Positions 33,180-42,609 of a DNA stretch of 64,000 nucleotides are shown here, in pieces. Position 1 is the stretch's first letter. Every line of letters starts with the position of its first letter. A model generated the notes under the pieces. The model was given only the letters and a program-made list of their open reading frames with translations. It was not told the origin of the DNA and ran no database searches. Source of the stretch: Mesorhizobium sp. WSM3859 (GTDB lineage Bacteria; Pseudomonadota; Alphaproteobacteria; Rhizobiales; Rhizobiaceae); NCBI RefSeq assembly GCF_002295065.1, contig NZ_NSGG01000001.1, forward strand, positions 1 to 64,000. Reading direction: 5' to 3'. A program made the translations under genes and the position numbers.

Positions 33180-36100
33180 TTACGCGGCCTTGTCGACCAG
33201 CCGGGCCAGTTGCGTCATCACCACGGCCGATCCCGCCAGGCGCTTTTCGGCGTTCGGCCAGTCGCGCATGAAGACGACGCTGTGGTCGGCCCTGATCTTG
33301 GCCAGCGAGCCCTGCTCGCCGATGAACTTGACCAGCCCGACCGGATTGGGGAACTCGCGCTTGCGGAAGTGGATGACGATGCCCTTGGGGCCGGCGTCGA
33401 GCTTCTCGACATTGGCCTTGCGGCAGAGCGCCTTGATGAAGACGATCTTCAACAGATGCGTCACCTCTTCCGGCAGCGGCCCGAACCGGTCGACAAGCTC
33501 CGCGCCGAAGCCATCGATCTCCTCGGTGGTTTCGAGGTCGCCGAGGCGCCGGTAGAGCGCCATGCGGAGCTGCAGGTCGGGCACATAGCTCTCCGGGATC
33601 ATGACGGCGGTGCCGACCGCGATCTGCGGCGACCAGCCGCCGTCCTGAACCTCGCCGGTGTCCTTCACCTCCGCCACCGCCTCCTCCAGCATCTGCTGGT
33701 AGAGCTCGAAACCGACCTCCTTGATATGGCCCGACTGCTCTTCGCCGAGCAGATTGCCGGCGCCGCGGATATCGAGGTCGTGGCTGGCGAGCTGGAAGCC
33801 GGCGCCCAGCGTGTCGAGCGACTGCAGCACCTTGAGCCGGCGCTCGGCGGTGTCGGTGAGCTTGCGGTTGGCCGGCAGCGTGAACAGCGCATAGGCGCGC
33901 ACCTTCGAGCGGCCGACGCGGCCACGCAGCTGGTAAAGCTGGGCGAGGCCGAACATGTCGGCGCGATGGATGATCAGCGTGTTTGCCGTCGGGATATCGA
34001 GGCCGGATTCGACGATGGTGGTCGACAGGAGCACGTCGTACTGGCCGTCATAGAAGGCGTTCATGATGTCGTCGAGCTCGCCCGGCGGCATCTGGCCATG
34101 CGCTACCGCCACCTTCAGCTCCGGCACCGATTCCCTCAGGAAATCATGGATTTCGGCCAAATCGCTGATGCGCGGCACGACATAGAAGGAATGGCCGCCT
34201 CTATAGCGCTCGCGCAGCAGCGTCTCGCGGATGACCAGTGGATCGAAGGGCGAGATGAAGGTGCGCACCGCCATGCGGTCGACCGGCGGCGTGGCGATCA
34301 GCGACAGCTCGCGCACGCCGGTCAGCGCCAGCTGCAGCGTGCGCGGGATCGGCGTCGCCGACAGCGTCAATACGTGCACGTCGGACTTGAGATCCTTCAG
34401 CCGCTCCTTGTGCTTGACGCCGAAATGCTGCTCCTCGTCGATGATCAGCAGGCCGAGATTCTTGAACGAAATCGAGCTGCCGAGCAGCGCATGCGTGCCG
34501 ACGACGATATCGACCGTACCCTCGGCAATGCCTTTCTTCGTTTCGGCCAGCTCCTTGGAACCGACCAGGCGTGACGCCTGCGCGATGCGGATCGGCAGGC
34601 CGGAAAAACGCTGCGAGAAGGTCTTGAAATGCTGGCGCGACAGAAGCGTCGTCGGCACCACGATCGCGACCTGAAAACCCTCCATCGCCGAGATGAAGGC
34701 GGCGCGCAGCGCCACTTCCGTCTTGCCGAAGCCGACGTCGCCGCAGACCAGCCGGTCCATCGGCTTGCCGGCGCTGAGATCGTCCATCACGGCATCGATC
34801 GCGGTCTGCTGATCGTCGGTCTCCTCATAGGGGAAGCGCGCGGCGAACTCGCCATAGAGCCCTTCGGTGGGGATCATGGTTGGCGCTGAGCGCATCTGCC
34901 GCTCGGCCGCGATGCGGATCAGCTGCCCGGCCATGTCGAGCAGGCGCCGCTTCAGCCGCGCCTTGCGCGCCTGCCAGGCGCCGCCGCCGAGCTTGTCGAG
35001 CGTCGCTTCGGCCGAATCCGAGCCGTAGCGCGACAGAAGCTCGATGTTTTCAACCGGCAGGAACAGGCGGTCGTCGCCCGCATAGTGGATTTCGAGACAG
35101 TCATGCGGCGCGCCGACCGCCTCGATGGTGCGCAGGCCGATGAAGCGGCCGATGCCGTGGTCGGTATGGACGACGATGTCGCCGGAAGACAGCGACGAAG
35201 CTTCGGCAATGAAATCGGAAGCCTTCTTCTTGCGCTTCGAACGCCGGATCAGCCTGTCGCCGAGAATGTCCTGCTCGGCGACGACCACCATGTCGTCGGT
35301 CTCGAAGCCGGACTCGAGCGGCAGCACGGCAAGGCCTGCCTGCCCGGGTTCGAGCTTTTCGACCTCGGCAAGCGTCGCGACCGTTTTCAGATTGCCGAGA
35401 TGATGTTCAGCCAGGATCTGGCCGAGCCGGTCGAGCGAGCCCTCCGTCCAGCCGGCGACGATGACGCGGCGACGCGCGGCGCGCTCATCGGCAATGTGCT
35501 TCACCACCACGTCAAACACGTTGATGTTCGGGTCGGCGCGCTCCTCGGCAAAGCTGCGGCCGTGCCGCGAGCCGGCATGGAAGACCTTTTTGCCTCCGAC
35601 ATCCGGGGCATCGAAGACTGTAAAGTCGATGTCCTCGCGGGGCCCGAGCGAGGCTTTGAGGTTCTCCGGCGACAGATAAAGCAGGTCCGGCGCCACCGGC
35701 TTGTAGGGCACGGCGTCCTTCAGCGCGCTGTCGGCCTGCTTCCGCCGCGCCTCGTAATGGTCGAGGATCAGGGTGTGACGTTCGGCTAGCGCCTCATGCG
35801 CCAGATGGTCGAAGACGACAGGCGCATCCGGCAGATAGTCGAACACCGTCTCCAGCCGCTCATAGAAGAAGGGCAGCCAGTGCTCCATGCCGGCGAAGCG
35901 CCGGCCTTCGCTCACCGCCGCATAGAGCGCGTCGTCGCGCGAGGGCGCGCCGAAAGCCTCGATATAGGAACGGCGGAAGCGGCTGATCGTTTCGGGCGTC
36001 AGCGCCACCTCGCTCATCGCCTGCAGCGACATCGACTTGCGTTGCCCGGTGGTGCGCTGTGTCGCCACGTCGAAGACACGGATCGATTCCAGCGTGTCGC

Positions 36101-36677
36101 CGAAGAAGTCGAGCCTGAGCGCCTCGCTCCAGCCGGGCGCGAAGAGGTCGAGAATGCCGCCCCGCACCGCGAACTCGCCAAGCCCGCGCACGGTCGGCAC
36201 GCGTTCGAAGCCGGAAGTCTCCAGCCGCGCGATCAGCGCGTTCATGTCGATCTGGTTGCCGGGCCTGGCATGGAAGGTCTGCGCTTCGATCAACTCCGCC
36301 GGCGGGATACGCTGCAACAGCGCATTGGCGGTGGTGAGGATCACGGCGCGATGCGGCTTCTTCGCCAGTGCGATCATGGCGGAAAGCGCGTCGAGCCGTC
36401 GCGCCGCGGCGTCCGCTCCTGGCGAAACGCGATCGTAAGGCAGGCAGTCCCAGGCCGGCAGTTCCAGCACCGGCAGGCCCGGCGCGGCAAAAGCAAGCGC
36501 TTCGATGATTGCCGGCAACCGCTGGCCGTCGCGCGCAACGAACAGCACCGGCTTGTCGGGCGCGATTTCCTGCGCCGTCTGGACCAGGGCGAAGGCTTCG
36601 TAGCCGTCGGCGACGCCGTCGACGATGAACTGGCCGGCGCGGCCCTTGGGCAGGCCGATGGAAGGAATGAGGCTCAT
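33180..36677 (-). CDS. mfd: transcription-repair coupling factor Mfd
   Basis: A 1165-residue ATP-driven translocase that pushes stalled RNA polymerase off damaged DNA and recruits UvrA. The N-terminal UvrB-like part, the RNA polymerase-binding module (DIVVHTDHGIGRFIGLRTIE) and the RecG-like motor (CGDVGFGKTEVALRAA, LLIIDEEQHFGVKHKERLKD, LSATPIPRTLQLAL, QLYQLRGRVGRSKVRAYALF) are all visible, with the TRCF domain at the end. Length is normal. It lies 13 bp after sdhE on the same strand; the two are co-transcribed. Confidence 0.97.
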   Translation of the reverse strand: MSLIPSIGLPKGRAGQFIVDGVADGYEAFALVQTAQEIAPDKPVLFVARDGQRLPAIIEALAFAAPGLPVLELPAWDCLPYDRVSPGADAAARRLDALSAMIALAKKPHRAVILTTANALLQRIPPAELIEAQTFHARPGNQIDMNALIARLETSGFERVPTVRGLGEFAVRGGILDLFAPGWSEALRLDFFGDTLESIRVFDVATQRTTGQRKSMSLQAMSEVALTPETISRFRRSYIEAFGAPSRDDALYAAVSEGRRFAGMEHWLPFFYERLETVFDYLPDAPVVFDHLAHEALAERHTLILDHYEARRKQADSALKDAVPYKPVAPDLLYLSPENLKASLGPREDIDFTVFDAPDVGGKKVFHAGSRHGRSFAEERADPNINVFDVVVKHIADERAARRRVIVAGWTEGSLDRLGQILAEHHLGNLKTVATLAEVEKLEPGQAGLAVLPLESGFETDDMVVVAEQDILGDRLIRRSKRKKKASDFIAEASSLSSGDIVVHTDHGIGRFIGLRTIEAVGAPHDCLEIHYAGDDRLFLPVENIELLSRYGSDSAEATLDKLGGGAWQARKARLKRRLLDMAGQLIRIAAERQMRSAPTMIPTEGLYGEFAARFPYEETDDQQTAIDAVMDDLSAGKPMDRLVCGDVGFGKTEVALRAAFISAMEGFQVAIVVPTTLLSRQHFKTFSQRFSGLPIRIAQASRLVGSKELAETKKGIAEGTVDIVVGTHALLGSSISFKNLGLLIIDEEQHFGVKHKERLKDLKSDVHVLTLSATPIPRTLQLALTGVRELSLIATPPVDRMAVRTFISPFDPLVIRETLLRERYRGGHSFYVVPRISDLAEIHDFLRESVPELKVAVAHGQMPPGELDDIMNAFYDGQYDVLLSTTIVESGLDIPTANTLIIHRADMFGLAQLYQLRGRVGRSKVRAYALFTLPANRKLTDTAERRLKVLQSLDTLGAGFQLASHDLDIRGAGNLLGEEQSGHIKEVGFELYQQMLEEAVAEVKDTGEVQDGGWSPQIAVGTAVMIPESYVPDLQLRMALYRRLGDLETTEEIDGFGAELVDRFGPLPEEVTHLLKIVFIKALCRKANVEKLDAGPKGIVIHFRKREFPNPVGLVKFIGEQGSLAKIRADHSVVFMRDWPNAEKRLAGSAVVMTQLARLVDKAA

Positions 36678-36690
36678 GGATATGCGTTTT

Positions 36691-36978
36691 TCAAAATGTC
36701 ATGGTCCGGCGCGACGCCATGATTTTCCGCAGCACCGCGCACTCGATATCGGGCGGAACCGGGCGCTCACCGGTGACCATCGGGAAAAATTCGGTGTCTG
36801 GAATTTCGAGAAGTCTCTCATATTGGTCGATTTCATCGCCGGTCAAGGCGCCGATCTCGGCGTCGGCGAAGGAACCGAGGATCAGGTCCATCTCGCGCAT
36901 GCCGCGATGCCAGGAGCGGAACAGGAGCTTGCGGCGGCGGGCATCCAACCCCTCGCTTGATCGCTGTGTTCCGGTCAT
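36691..36978 (-). CDS. sdhE: succinate dehydrogenase assembly factor SdhE
   Basis: A 95-residue protein of the SdhE/CptB family that helps attach FAD to the succinate dehydrogenase flavoprotein. ARRRKLLFRSWHRGMREMDL holds the RGMxE motif that binds the partner, and ILGSFADAEIGALTGDEIDQ then YERLLEIPDTEFFPMVTG completes the five-helix fold. It is divergent from recG and leads the sdhE-mfd operon. Confidence 0.93.
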   Translation of the reverse strand: MTGTQRSSEGLDARRRKLLFRSWHRGMREMDLILGSFADAEIGALTGDEIDQYERLLEIPDTEFFPMVTGERPVPPDIECAVLRKIMASRRTMTF

Positions 36979-37071
36979 GGCACGCTATCCTTGTTCGAAG
37001 CGGCGCATATAGCGTGGATAGAGACCGGTGTCAGCCTTTGCGCTGCAGCCGTCGCGACATAAGCTGACACG

Positions 37072-39180
37072 ATGCGTCCCACCATCCTTGACCCGTTGTT
37101 CGTTCCGATCACCTCGCTCGCCGGCGTCGGCCCGAAGGTCGGCTTGCTGATCGAGCGTGTCGTGCCGGCCGACCTTGGCGATCGCGCTGCGCGCGCCGCC
37201 GATCTTCTGTTCTTGCTGCCCAATACCGTGATCGACCGCCGCAATCGGCCCGGCATCGCGCTGTCGGCCGAGGGCCAGATCGTCACGCTGGAAGTGCGGG
37301 TCGATCGCCATCAGCCGCCGCCGCGCGGCAACAGGTCGGTGCCGTACCGCGTATACGCCCATGACGACACTGGCGAGGTTGCGCTGACCTTCTTCCATGC
37401 CCATGCCGCCTATCTCCAGAAGATGCTTCCCGAAGGCGAGCGTGTGGTGATCTCCGGCCGCATGGAGTGGTTCAACGGCCGCCCGACCATGGTCCATCCC
37501 GACCACATCGCGCCGATCGACGAGGCCGAGGGGCTGCCGCTGGTCGAGCCGGTCTATCCGCTCACCGCCGGCCTGTCGGCCAAGGTGCTGCGCCGCGCCA
37601 TCGGCCAGGCGCTCGGACGCCTGCCGGAACTGCCGGAATGGCAGGATGACGCCTTCATGCGCCGCCACACCTTCCCATTCTTCGGCGATGCGCTTGCCCG
37701 CATCCACTATCCGAAGGACCCGATCGACGTTGCGGTCGAAGGCTCGGCCTGGCGTCGCCTCGCCTATGACGAGTTGCTGGCCGGCCAGGTTTCGTTGGCG
37801 CTGGTGCGGGCCAGAATTCGCCGCCTCTCGGGCCGGCCGCTCATCGGCGACGACCGCATCGTCGAAAAGCTGCGCGCGGCCCTGCCCTACAAGCTGACAC
37901 CCAGCCAGGAATTCGCGCTCGGCGAGATCAACGCCGACCTTGCCGATCCCGAACGCATGCTGCGCCTGCTGCAGGGCGATGTCGGCTCCGGCAAGACGGT
38001 GGTGGCGCTGCTTGCCATGGCGCGCGCGGTCGAGGCCGGCGGCCAGGCGGCGCTGATGGCGCCGACCGAAATCCTGGCGCGCCAGCATCTGGCGACCATC
38101 GCGCCGCTGGCCGAGAAAGTCGGCTTGCGCCTCGCCATCCTCACCGGGCGCGAGAAGGGCCGCGAGCGCACTGAGACGCTTGCAGGTCTTGCCAGCGGCG
38201 CGATCGACATCGTCGTCGGCACGCATGCGCTGTTCCAGGAGACGGTGACATTCCACGACCTTGTGCTCGCCGTCATCGACGAGCAGCATCGCTTCGGCGT
38301 CCACCAGCGCCTCGCGATTACCGCCAAGGGCGACGCGCCCGACATGCTGGTGATGACGGCGACGCCGATCCCGCGCACGCTCGTGCTGACCGCCTTCGGC
38401 GACATGGACGTCTCGAAGCTCACCGAGAAGCCCGCCGGCCGCCAGCCGATACGCACCGTGACCCTGCCGATGGAGCGGCTGGACGAATTGGTGGGTCGCA
38501 TGCGCGATGCGGTTGCGGAGGGGCAAAAAATCTACTGGATCTGCCCGCTGGTCGAGGAATCCGAGGAAATAAAACTGATGTCGGCGGAGGATCGCTTTGC
38601 TTCGCTGAAACCGCTGTTCGGCGACCGGATAGGCCTCGTGCACGGCCGTATGAAGGGCGCGGAGAAGGATGAAGCGATGCGCGCCTTCAAGGACGGCGAG
38701 ACGCGCATCCTGATCGCCACCACCGTCATCGAAGTCGGTGTCGACGTGCCTGACGCCACCATCATGGTGATTGAGCATGCGGAGCGCTTCGGCCTTGCCC
38801 AGTTGCACCAGTTGCGCGGCCGCGTCGGGCGCGGCGACAAGCCGTCCTCCTGCGTGCTGCTTTACAAGGACCCGCTCGGCGAAACGGCCAAACGCCGGCT
38901 TTCGGTGATGCGCGAGACCGAGGACGGCTTCAAGATCGCCGAGGAAGACCTGAAACTGCGCGGCGAAGGCGAATTGCTCGGCACCCGTCAGTCCGGCACG
39001 CCCGGCTTCCAGGTCGCGCGGATCGAATTCCATGCCGACCTGCTGGAGGCAGCACGCGACGATGCGCGTCTGATCCTGTCGCGCGACCCGGAACTGCAGT
39101 CCGAACGCGGCGAGGCGTTGCGCTTGTTGCTCTACCTGTTCGGCCGCGACGAAGCAGTACGGCTGCTGCGCGCGGGCTGA
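37072..39180 (+). CDS. recG: ATP-dependent DNA helicase RecG
   Basis: A 702-residue helicase that remodels stalled replication forks. The wedge/OB part is at the front (ITSLAGVGPKVGLLIERVVP, then YAHDDTGEVALTFFHAHAAY). The motor follows: TPSQEFALGEINADLADPER, LLQGDVGSGKTVVALLAMAR, AVIDEQHRFGVHQRLAI, MTATPIPRTLVLTAFGDMDV, GLAQLHQLRGRVGRGDKPSS, and LRGEGELLGTRQSGTPGFQV with the TRG-type coupling element. Length is normal. Its last 49 bases overlap the end of the opposing DUF502 gene. Confidence 0.97.
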   Translation: MRPTILDPLFVPITSLAGVGPKVGLLIERVVPADLGDRAARAADLLFLLPNTVIDRRNRPGIALSAEGQIVTLEVRVDRHQPPPRGNRSVPYRVYAHDDTGEVALTFFHAHAAYLQKMLPEGERVVISGRMEWFNGRPTMVHPDHIAPIDEAEGLPLVEPVYPLTAGLSAKVLRRAIGQALGRLPELPEWQDDAFMRRHTFPFFGDALARIHYPKDPIDVAVEGSAWRRLAYDELLAGQVSLALVRARIRRLSGRPLIGDDRIVEKLRAALPYKLTPSQEFALGEINADLADPERMLRLLQGDVGSGKTVVALLAMARAVEAGGQAALMAPTEILARQHLATIAPLAEKVGLRLAILTGREKGRERTETLAGLASGAIDIVVGTHALFQETVTFHDLVLAVIDEQHRFGVHQRLAITAKGDAPDMLVMTATPIPRTLVLTAFGDMDVSKLTEKPAGRQPIRTVTLPMERLDELVGRMRDAVAEGQKIYWICPLVEESEEIKLMSAEDRFASLKPLFGDRIGLVHGRMKGAEKDEAMRAFKDGETRILIATTVIEVGVDVPDATIMVIEHAERFGLAQLHQLRGRVGRGDKPSSCVLLYKDPLGETAKRRLSVMRETEDGFKIAEEDLKLRGEGELLGTRQSGTPGFQVARIEFHADLLEAARDDARLILSRDPELQSERGEALRLLLYLFGRDEAVRLLRAG

Positions 39181-39884
39181 GCGCCAAGCGGCGGATTGGC
39201 AAGGCCGCCCTCGACCGGCTCACCATTCAGCGTCACCAGCTTGGCCTTGACTTCAGGCGCCACCATGCCGGCCGAGACGATCAGCTTGGCGCCGTCCTCG
39301 ATCGACATGTCGAGCAGCACGATCTCGGATTTGTGCACATACATCAGGAAACCGGTGGTCGGGTTCGGCGTGCAGGGCATGAACACAGCGATCAGCGGAT
39401 CGCCTTCCTGGTCGAGCTTCTGGTTGATCTCGGTTTCCTTCTCGCTGGCGACGAAGACCAGCGACCAGACTCCCTTGCGCGGATATTCGACCAAGCCGAC
39501 CTGGCGGAACATGTCGCCCTTGTTCGACAGCACGGTCTCGAAAATCTGCTTCAGCGAGCCATAGATGCCGCGCACCAGCGGCATGCGGCCAAGCAGCCGC
39601 TCGCCGAAATTGACGATGGCGCGGCCGACGATGTTGGCCGTCAGAAAGCCGATCAGCGTGATCAGCACCAGCGCCACGATCAGCCCGAAGCCCGGAACCG
39701 GGAACGGCAGATAGGTGTCGGGATTGTAGCGGGCCGGAATGTAGGGCTTCACCCAGGAATCGACCCAGCCGATCAGCGACCAGGCGATATAGGCGGTGAT
39801 CGCCAGCGGCGCGCAGACGACGAAGCCGGTCAGGAAATAGTTCCTCAGCCGGGTCATGCCAGAAGTCTTCAGGGCGTCGGACAT
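39132..39884 (-). CDS. DUF502 membrane protein
   Basis: A 250-residue protein with two membrane helices (NYFLTGFVVCAPLAITAYIA and GFGLIVALVLITLIGFLTAN). The DUF502 core follows: RMPLVRGIYGSLKQIFETVL, VEYPRKGVWSLVFVASE, VFMPCTPNPTTGFLMYVHKS and MSIEDGAKLIVSAGMVAPEV. The function is unknown; plant relatives act in endomembrane traffic. ATG 39884 is preferred over upstream in-frame starts. Its C-terminal tail (ARSSRTASSRPNR) is encoded inside recG on the other strand and may be an extension unlike shorter relatives. Confidence 0.88.
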   Translation of the reverse strand: MSDALKTSGMTRLRNYFLTGFVVCAPLAITAYIAWSLIGWVDSWVKPYIPARYNPDTYLPFPVPGFGLIVALVLITLIGFLTANIVGRAIVNFGERLLGRMPLVRGIYGSLKQIFETVLSNKGDMFRQVGLVEYPRKGVWSLVFVASEKETEINQKLDQEGDPLIAVFMPCTPNPTTGFLMYVHKSEIVLLDMSIEDGAKLIVSAGMVAPEVKAKLVTLNGEPVEGGLANPPLGAQPARSSRTASSRPNR

Positions 39885-40200
39885 GGGTTCACCGCGGCGC
39901 ATGTTGCGCTGCAAGATTAATGAACCGCGAGCCGCTTTGGAACTGCGAAGTTTTTAAAGAATGCCCTTGTTAAGAAGGCCGCATACCCCGCTGCTCCAGG
40001 GGCCATCGCATATGGCTCTGGGAGTTCGGATAGCCTGCAGGCCTCGACGCCGTCATCCTCGGGCTTGTCCCGAGGATCTACTGGCCTCTCCGAACTGATC
40101 GCGCTCTATCCGCGTGCGACGGCGGATCCTCGGGACAAGCCCGAGGATGACGGCGTCGTGTTGGCATTCGCAATAAGCCCATATGCTATTGCCCTGACCG
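39885..40200. other. 316-bp gap with a MITE-like element
   Basis: It holds the upstream region of the DUF502 gene (39885-40000) and, from about 40000, the palindromic element described separately, which runs almost to the stop codon of glmS. No gene is visible. Confidence 0.6.
40000..40195. repeat. MITE-like palindromic element
   Basis: A perfect 34-base inverted repeat has arms at 40045-40078 and 40125-40158 around a 46-base centre. Outside it, GCATATGG (40008-40015) pairs with CCATATGC (40179-40186), within ends that match imperfectly over about 19 bases. Nested arms at the borders of a unit of about 190 bp suggest a miniature inverted-repeat element. It has no coding capacity. Confidence 0.6.
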
Positions 40201-42024
40201 TTACTCCACCGTCACAGACTTCGCCAAATTGCGCGGCTGGTCGACGTCGGTACCCATGAACACGGCGGTGAAATAGGCGAGCATCTGGATCGGCAGCGCG
40301 TAGATGATCGGCGAGATGATCTCCGGGACGTCGGGCAGGATGATCGTCTCCATCGTCTTGATGCCGGCCTGCGCGGCGCCTTTGGCGTCGGTGATCAGGA
40401 TGATCTTGCCGCCGCGCGCCGCCACTTCCTGCATATTCGACACCGTCTTTTCGAAGATGCGGTCATGCGGGGCGATCACGATCACCGGCATGTTCTCATC
40501 GATCAGCGCGATCGGCCCGTGCTTCAGCTCGCCGCCGGCATAGCCCTCGGCGTGGATGTAGGAGATTTCCTTGAGCTTCAGCGCCCCTTCCATGGCCAGC
40601 GGGAAATTGGTGTCGCGGCCGAGATAGAGCACGTCCTTGTAGCGCGACAGCTCGCGCGAGATGCGTTCGATCTGCTCCTCGAGCTTCAGCACCTGGGTGG
40701 CGAAACGCGGCGCTTCGGAAAGCTCGCGCACCAGCCGCTTTTCCTCATCGGGCGAGATGGTGCCGCGCGCCACGCCCGCGCGCACCGCCAGCGCCGCCAG
40801 CACCGACAGCTGGCAGGTGAAAGCCTTGGTCGAGGCGACGCCGATTTCCGGGCCGGCAAGCGTCGGCAGCACGACGTCGGATTCGCGCGCCATGGTCGAT
40901 TCGCGCACATTGACCACGGCGCCGATCTTCATGCCGGCCTGGCGGCAATAGCGCAACGAGGCGAGCGTGTCGGCGGTCTCACCCGACTGCGAGATGAAGA
41001 AGGCCGCGTCGTTGGCTGACAGCGGCATTTCGCGGTAGCGGAACTCCGAGGCGACATCGATATCGACGGGAAGCCGCGCATAGCGCTCGAACCAGTATTT
41101 CGAGATCAGTCCGGCAAGATAGGCGGTGCCGCAGGCCGAAAGCGCCAGCCGGCCGATCCTGGCGAAGTCGAACGGCAGGTCGAGCGGCTTCGACTTGCCG
41201 GAGACGAAGTCGACATAATGCGCCAGCGTGTGCGAGATCACCTCCGGCTGCTCATGGATTTCCTTTTCCATGAAATGCCGGCGATTGCCCTTGTCGACCA
41301 TGAAGCTGGTCGACAGCGACTGCTGGCGCTTGCGATCGACCTTGTTGCCGTCGATGTCGTAGATCGCGACCCCGTTGCGGCGCACCACCGCCCAGTCGCC
41401 ATCCTCGAGATAGGTGATCGAGTTGGTGAAGGGCGCCAGCGCGATCGCGTCCGAGCCCAAAAACATCTCGCCATCGCCATGGCCGACGGCCAGAGGCGGA
41501 CCGTTGCGGGCGCCGACGATCAGATCCTCGTCGCCCTGGAACATGATCGCCAGCGCGAACGCGCCAGACAGCCGCTTAAGCGCCGCATGCGCGGCCTCCA
41601 CCGGCTTCAGCCCCCTGGCAAGCTCGCGCGCCACCAAATGCGCCACGACCTCGGTGTCGGTCTGCGAAGCGAATTTGTAGCCGTCGCGGGTGAGTTCGTC
41701 GCGCAGCTCGGCGAAATTCTCGATGATGCCGTTGTGGACGATGGCGACGCCCTTGGAAAAATGCGGATGCGCATTGGTCTCGTTGGGCACGCCATGGGTG
41801 GCCCAGCGCGTGTGGCCGATGCCGATCGTGCCGTCGAGCGGCTCGTCCTTCAGTCGGCGTTCGAGATTGATGAGCTTGCCTTCGGCGCGGCGGCGGCCAA
41901 GCTCGCCCTTCTCGATGGTGGCGACGCCGGCCGAGTCGTACCCGCGATATTCGAGCCGCTTCAGCGCGTCGACGATGAGTGGCGCGACCTGTGAATGGCC
42001 GACGATTCCAACGATACCGCACAT
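40201..42024 (-). CDS. glmS: glucosamine-6-phosphate synthase
   Basis: A 607-residue enzyme turning fructose 6-phosphate and glutamine into glucosamine 6-phosphate, the entry to UDP-GlcNAc, peptidoglycan and Nod factor sugars. Cys2 (MCGIVGIVGH) is the glutaminase nucleophile, and GIGHTRWATHG and GIIENFAELR follow. Two SIS sugar-isomerase domains carry SACGTAYLAGLISKYWFERY, ISQSGETADTLASLRYCRQA and LGRDTNFPLAMEGALKLKEI, and the protein ends DVDQPRNLAKSVTVE. No glmS ribozyme is recognisable upstream, as expected for a Gram-negative. Confidence 0.97.
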   Translation of the reverse strand: MCGIVGIVGHSQVAPLIVDALKRLEYRGYDSAGVATIEKGELGRRRAEGKLINLERRLKDEPLDGTIGIGHTRWATHGVPNETNAHPHFSKGVAIVHNGIIENFAELRDELTRDGYKFASQTDTEVVAHLVARELARGLKPVEAAHAALKRLSGAFALAIMFQGDEDLIVGARNGPPLAVGHGDGEMFLGSDAIALAPFTNSITYLEDGDWAVVRRNGVAIYDIDGNKVDRKRQQSLSTSFMVDKGNRRHFMEKEIHEQPEVISHTLAHYVDFVSGKSKPLDLPFDFARIGRLALSACGTAYLAGLISKYWFERYARLPVDIDVASEFRYREMPLSANDAAFFISQSGETADTLASLRYCRQAGMKIGAVVNVRESTMARESDVVLPTLAGPEIGVASTKAFTCQLSVLAALAVRAGVARGTISPDEEKRLVRELSEAPRFATQVLKLEEQIERISRELSRYKDVLYLGRDTNFPLAMEGALKLKEISYIHAEGYAGGELKHGPIALIDENMPVIVIAPHDRIFEKTVSNMQEVAARGGKIILITDAKGAAQAGIKTMETIILPDVPEIISPIIYALPIQMLAYFTAVFMGTDVDQPRNLAKSVTVE

Positions 42025-42236
42025 GCGATAACCCCCGATTCCCAGCGGAAAACCCGGCGTTATCTAGGGGTTGCCGGCCTGCCGCGAAAGTCACTTTGCG
42101 TTTCGTTCCGTGTCAGCGGGACGGTCTTTTGCTCCATGCACCATGCCAGACGGCGCTTGCAATCCAGTTACTGCGATTGTTCGCCTTTTCAGGCATTTGG
42201 TTCTCTTTTCAGCAAGATCTAGCTAAATGTCCGGCC

Positions 42237-42605
42237 ATGAGCGAAGCCACCACGACACTCTGGCGTCCGGTTGGACCGAAGGAACTGGAACTGATCAAGG
42301 CTTCGGGCATGCGCGAATTTCCGCCGCGCCTGCCCGACCAGCCGATTTTCTATCCAGTGCTGACCGAAGCCTATGCGGTCCAGATCGCCCGCGACTGGAA
42401 TGTTCCGGCGAGCGGCTCCGGCTTCGTCACCCGCTTTGAGGTCCTGAAGAGCTTTCTCAACGGCTACCGGGTCGAGCACGCTGGCAGCAAGGCGCATCTC
42501 GAATATTGGATACCCGCCGAGGACCTGCCTCAATTCAACAAGGCGATCGTCGGCAGGATCGAGGTGACAGCCAGTTTCGGCAAGGCTACCGAAGGCGCCG
42601 CCTGA
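42237..42605 (+). CDS. conserved hypothetical protein (labelled ADP-ribosylation/crystallin J1 in relatives)
   Basis: A 122-residue protein starting MSEATTTLWRPVGPKELELI, then PPRLPDQPIFYPVLTEAYAV and QIARDWNVPASGSGFVTRFE, with an end AEDLPQFNKAIVGRIEVTAS. Relatives are widespread and small, and are often labelled ADP-ribosylation/crystallin J1, a label with no clear basis for this size. It lies between glmS and glmU but on the opposite strand, so it has its own promoter. The function is unknown. Confidence 0.7.
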   Translation: MSEATTTLWRPVGPKELELIKASGMREFPPRLPDQPIFYPVLTEAYAVQIARDWNVPASGSGFVTRFEVLKSFLNGYRVEHAGSKAHLEYWIPAEDLPQFNKAIVGRIEVTASFGKATEGAA

Positions 42606-42609
42606 AACG

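Noticed and set aside
33096..34574. Plus-strand frame of 492 codons
   Set aside because: Antisense to mfd; no motifs.
36985..39033. Minus-strand frame of 682 codons
   Set aside because: Antisense to recG; His/Arg/Gln-rich shadow composition.
42025..42236. glmS ribozyme or riboswitch
   Set aside because: The gap upstream of glmS shows no recognisable ribozyme core, and these ribozymes are known from Gram-positives.
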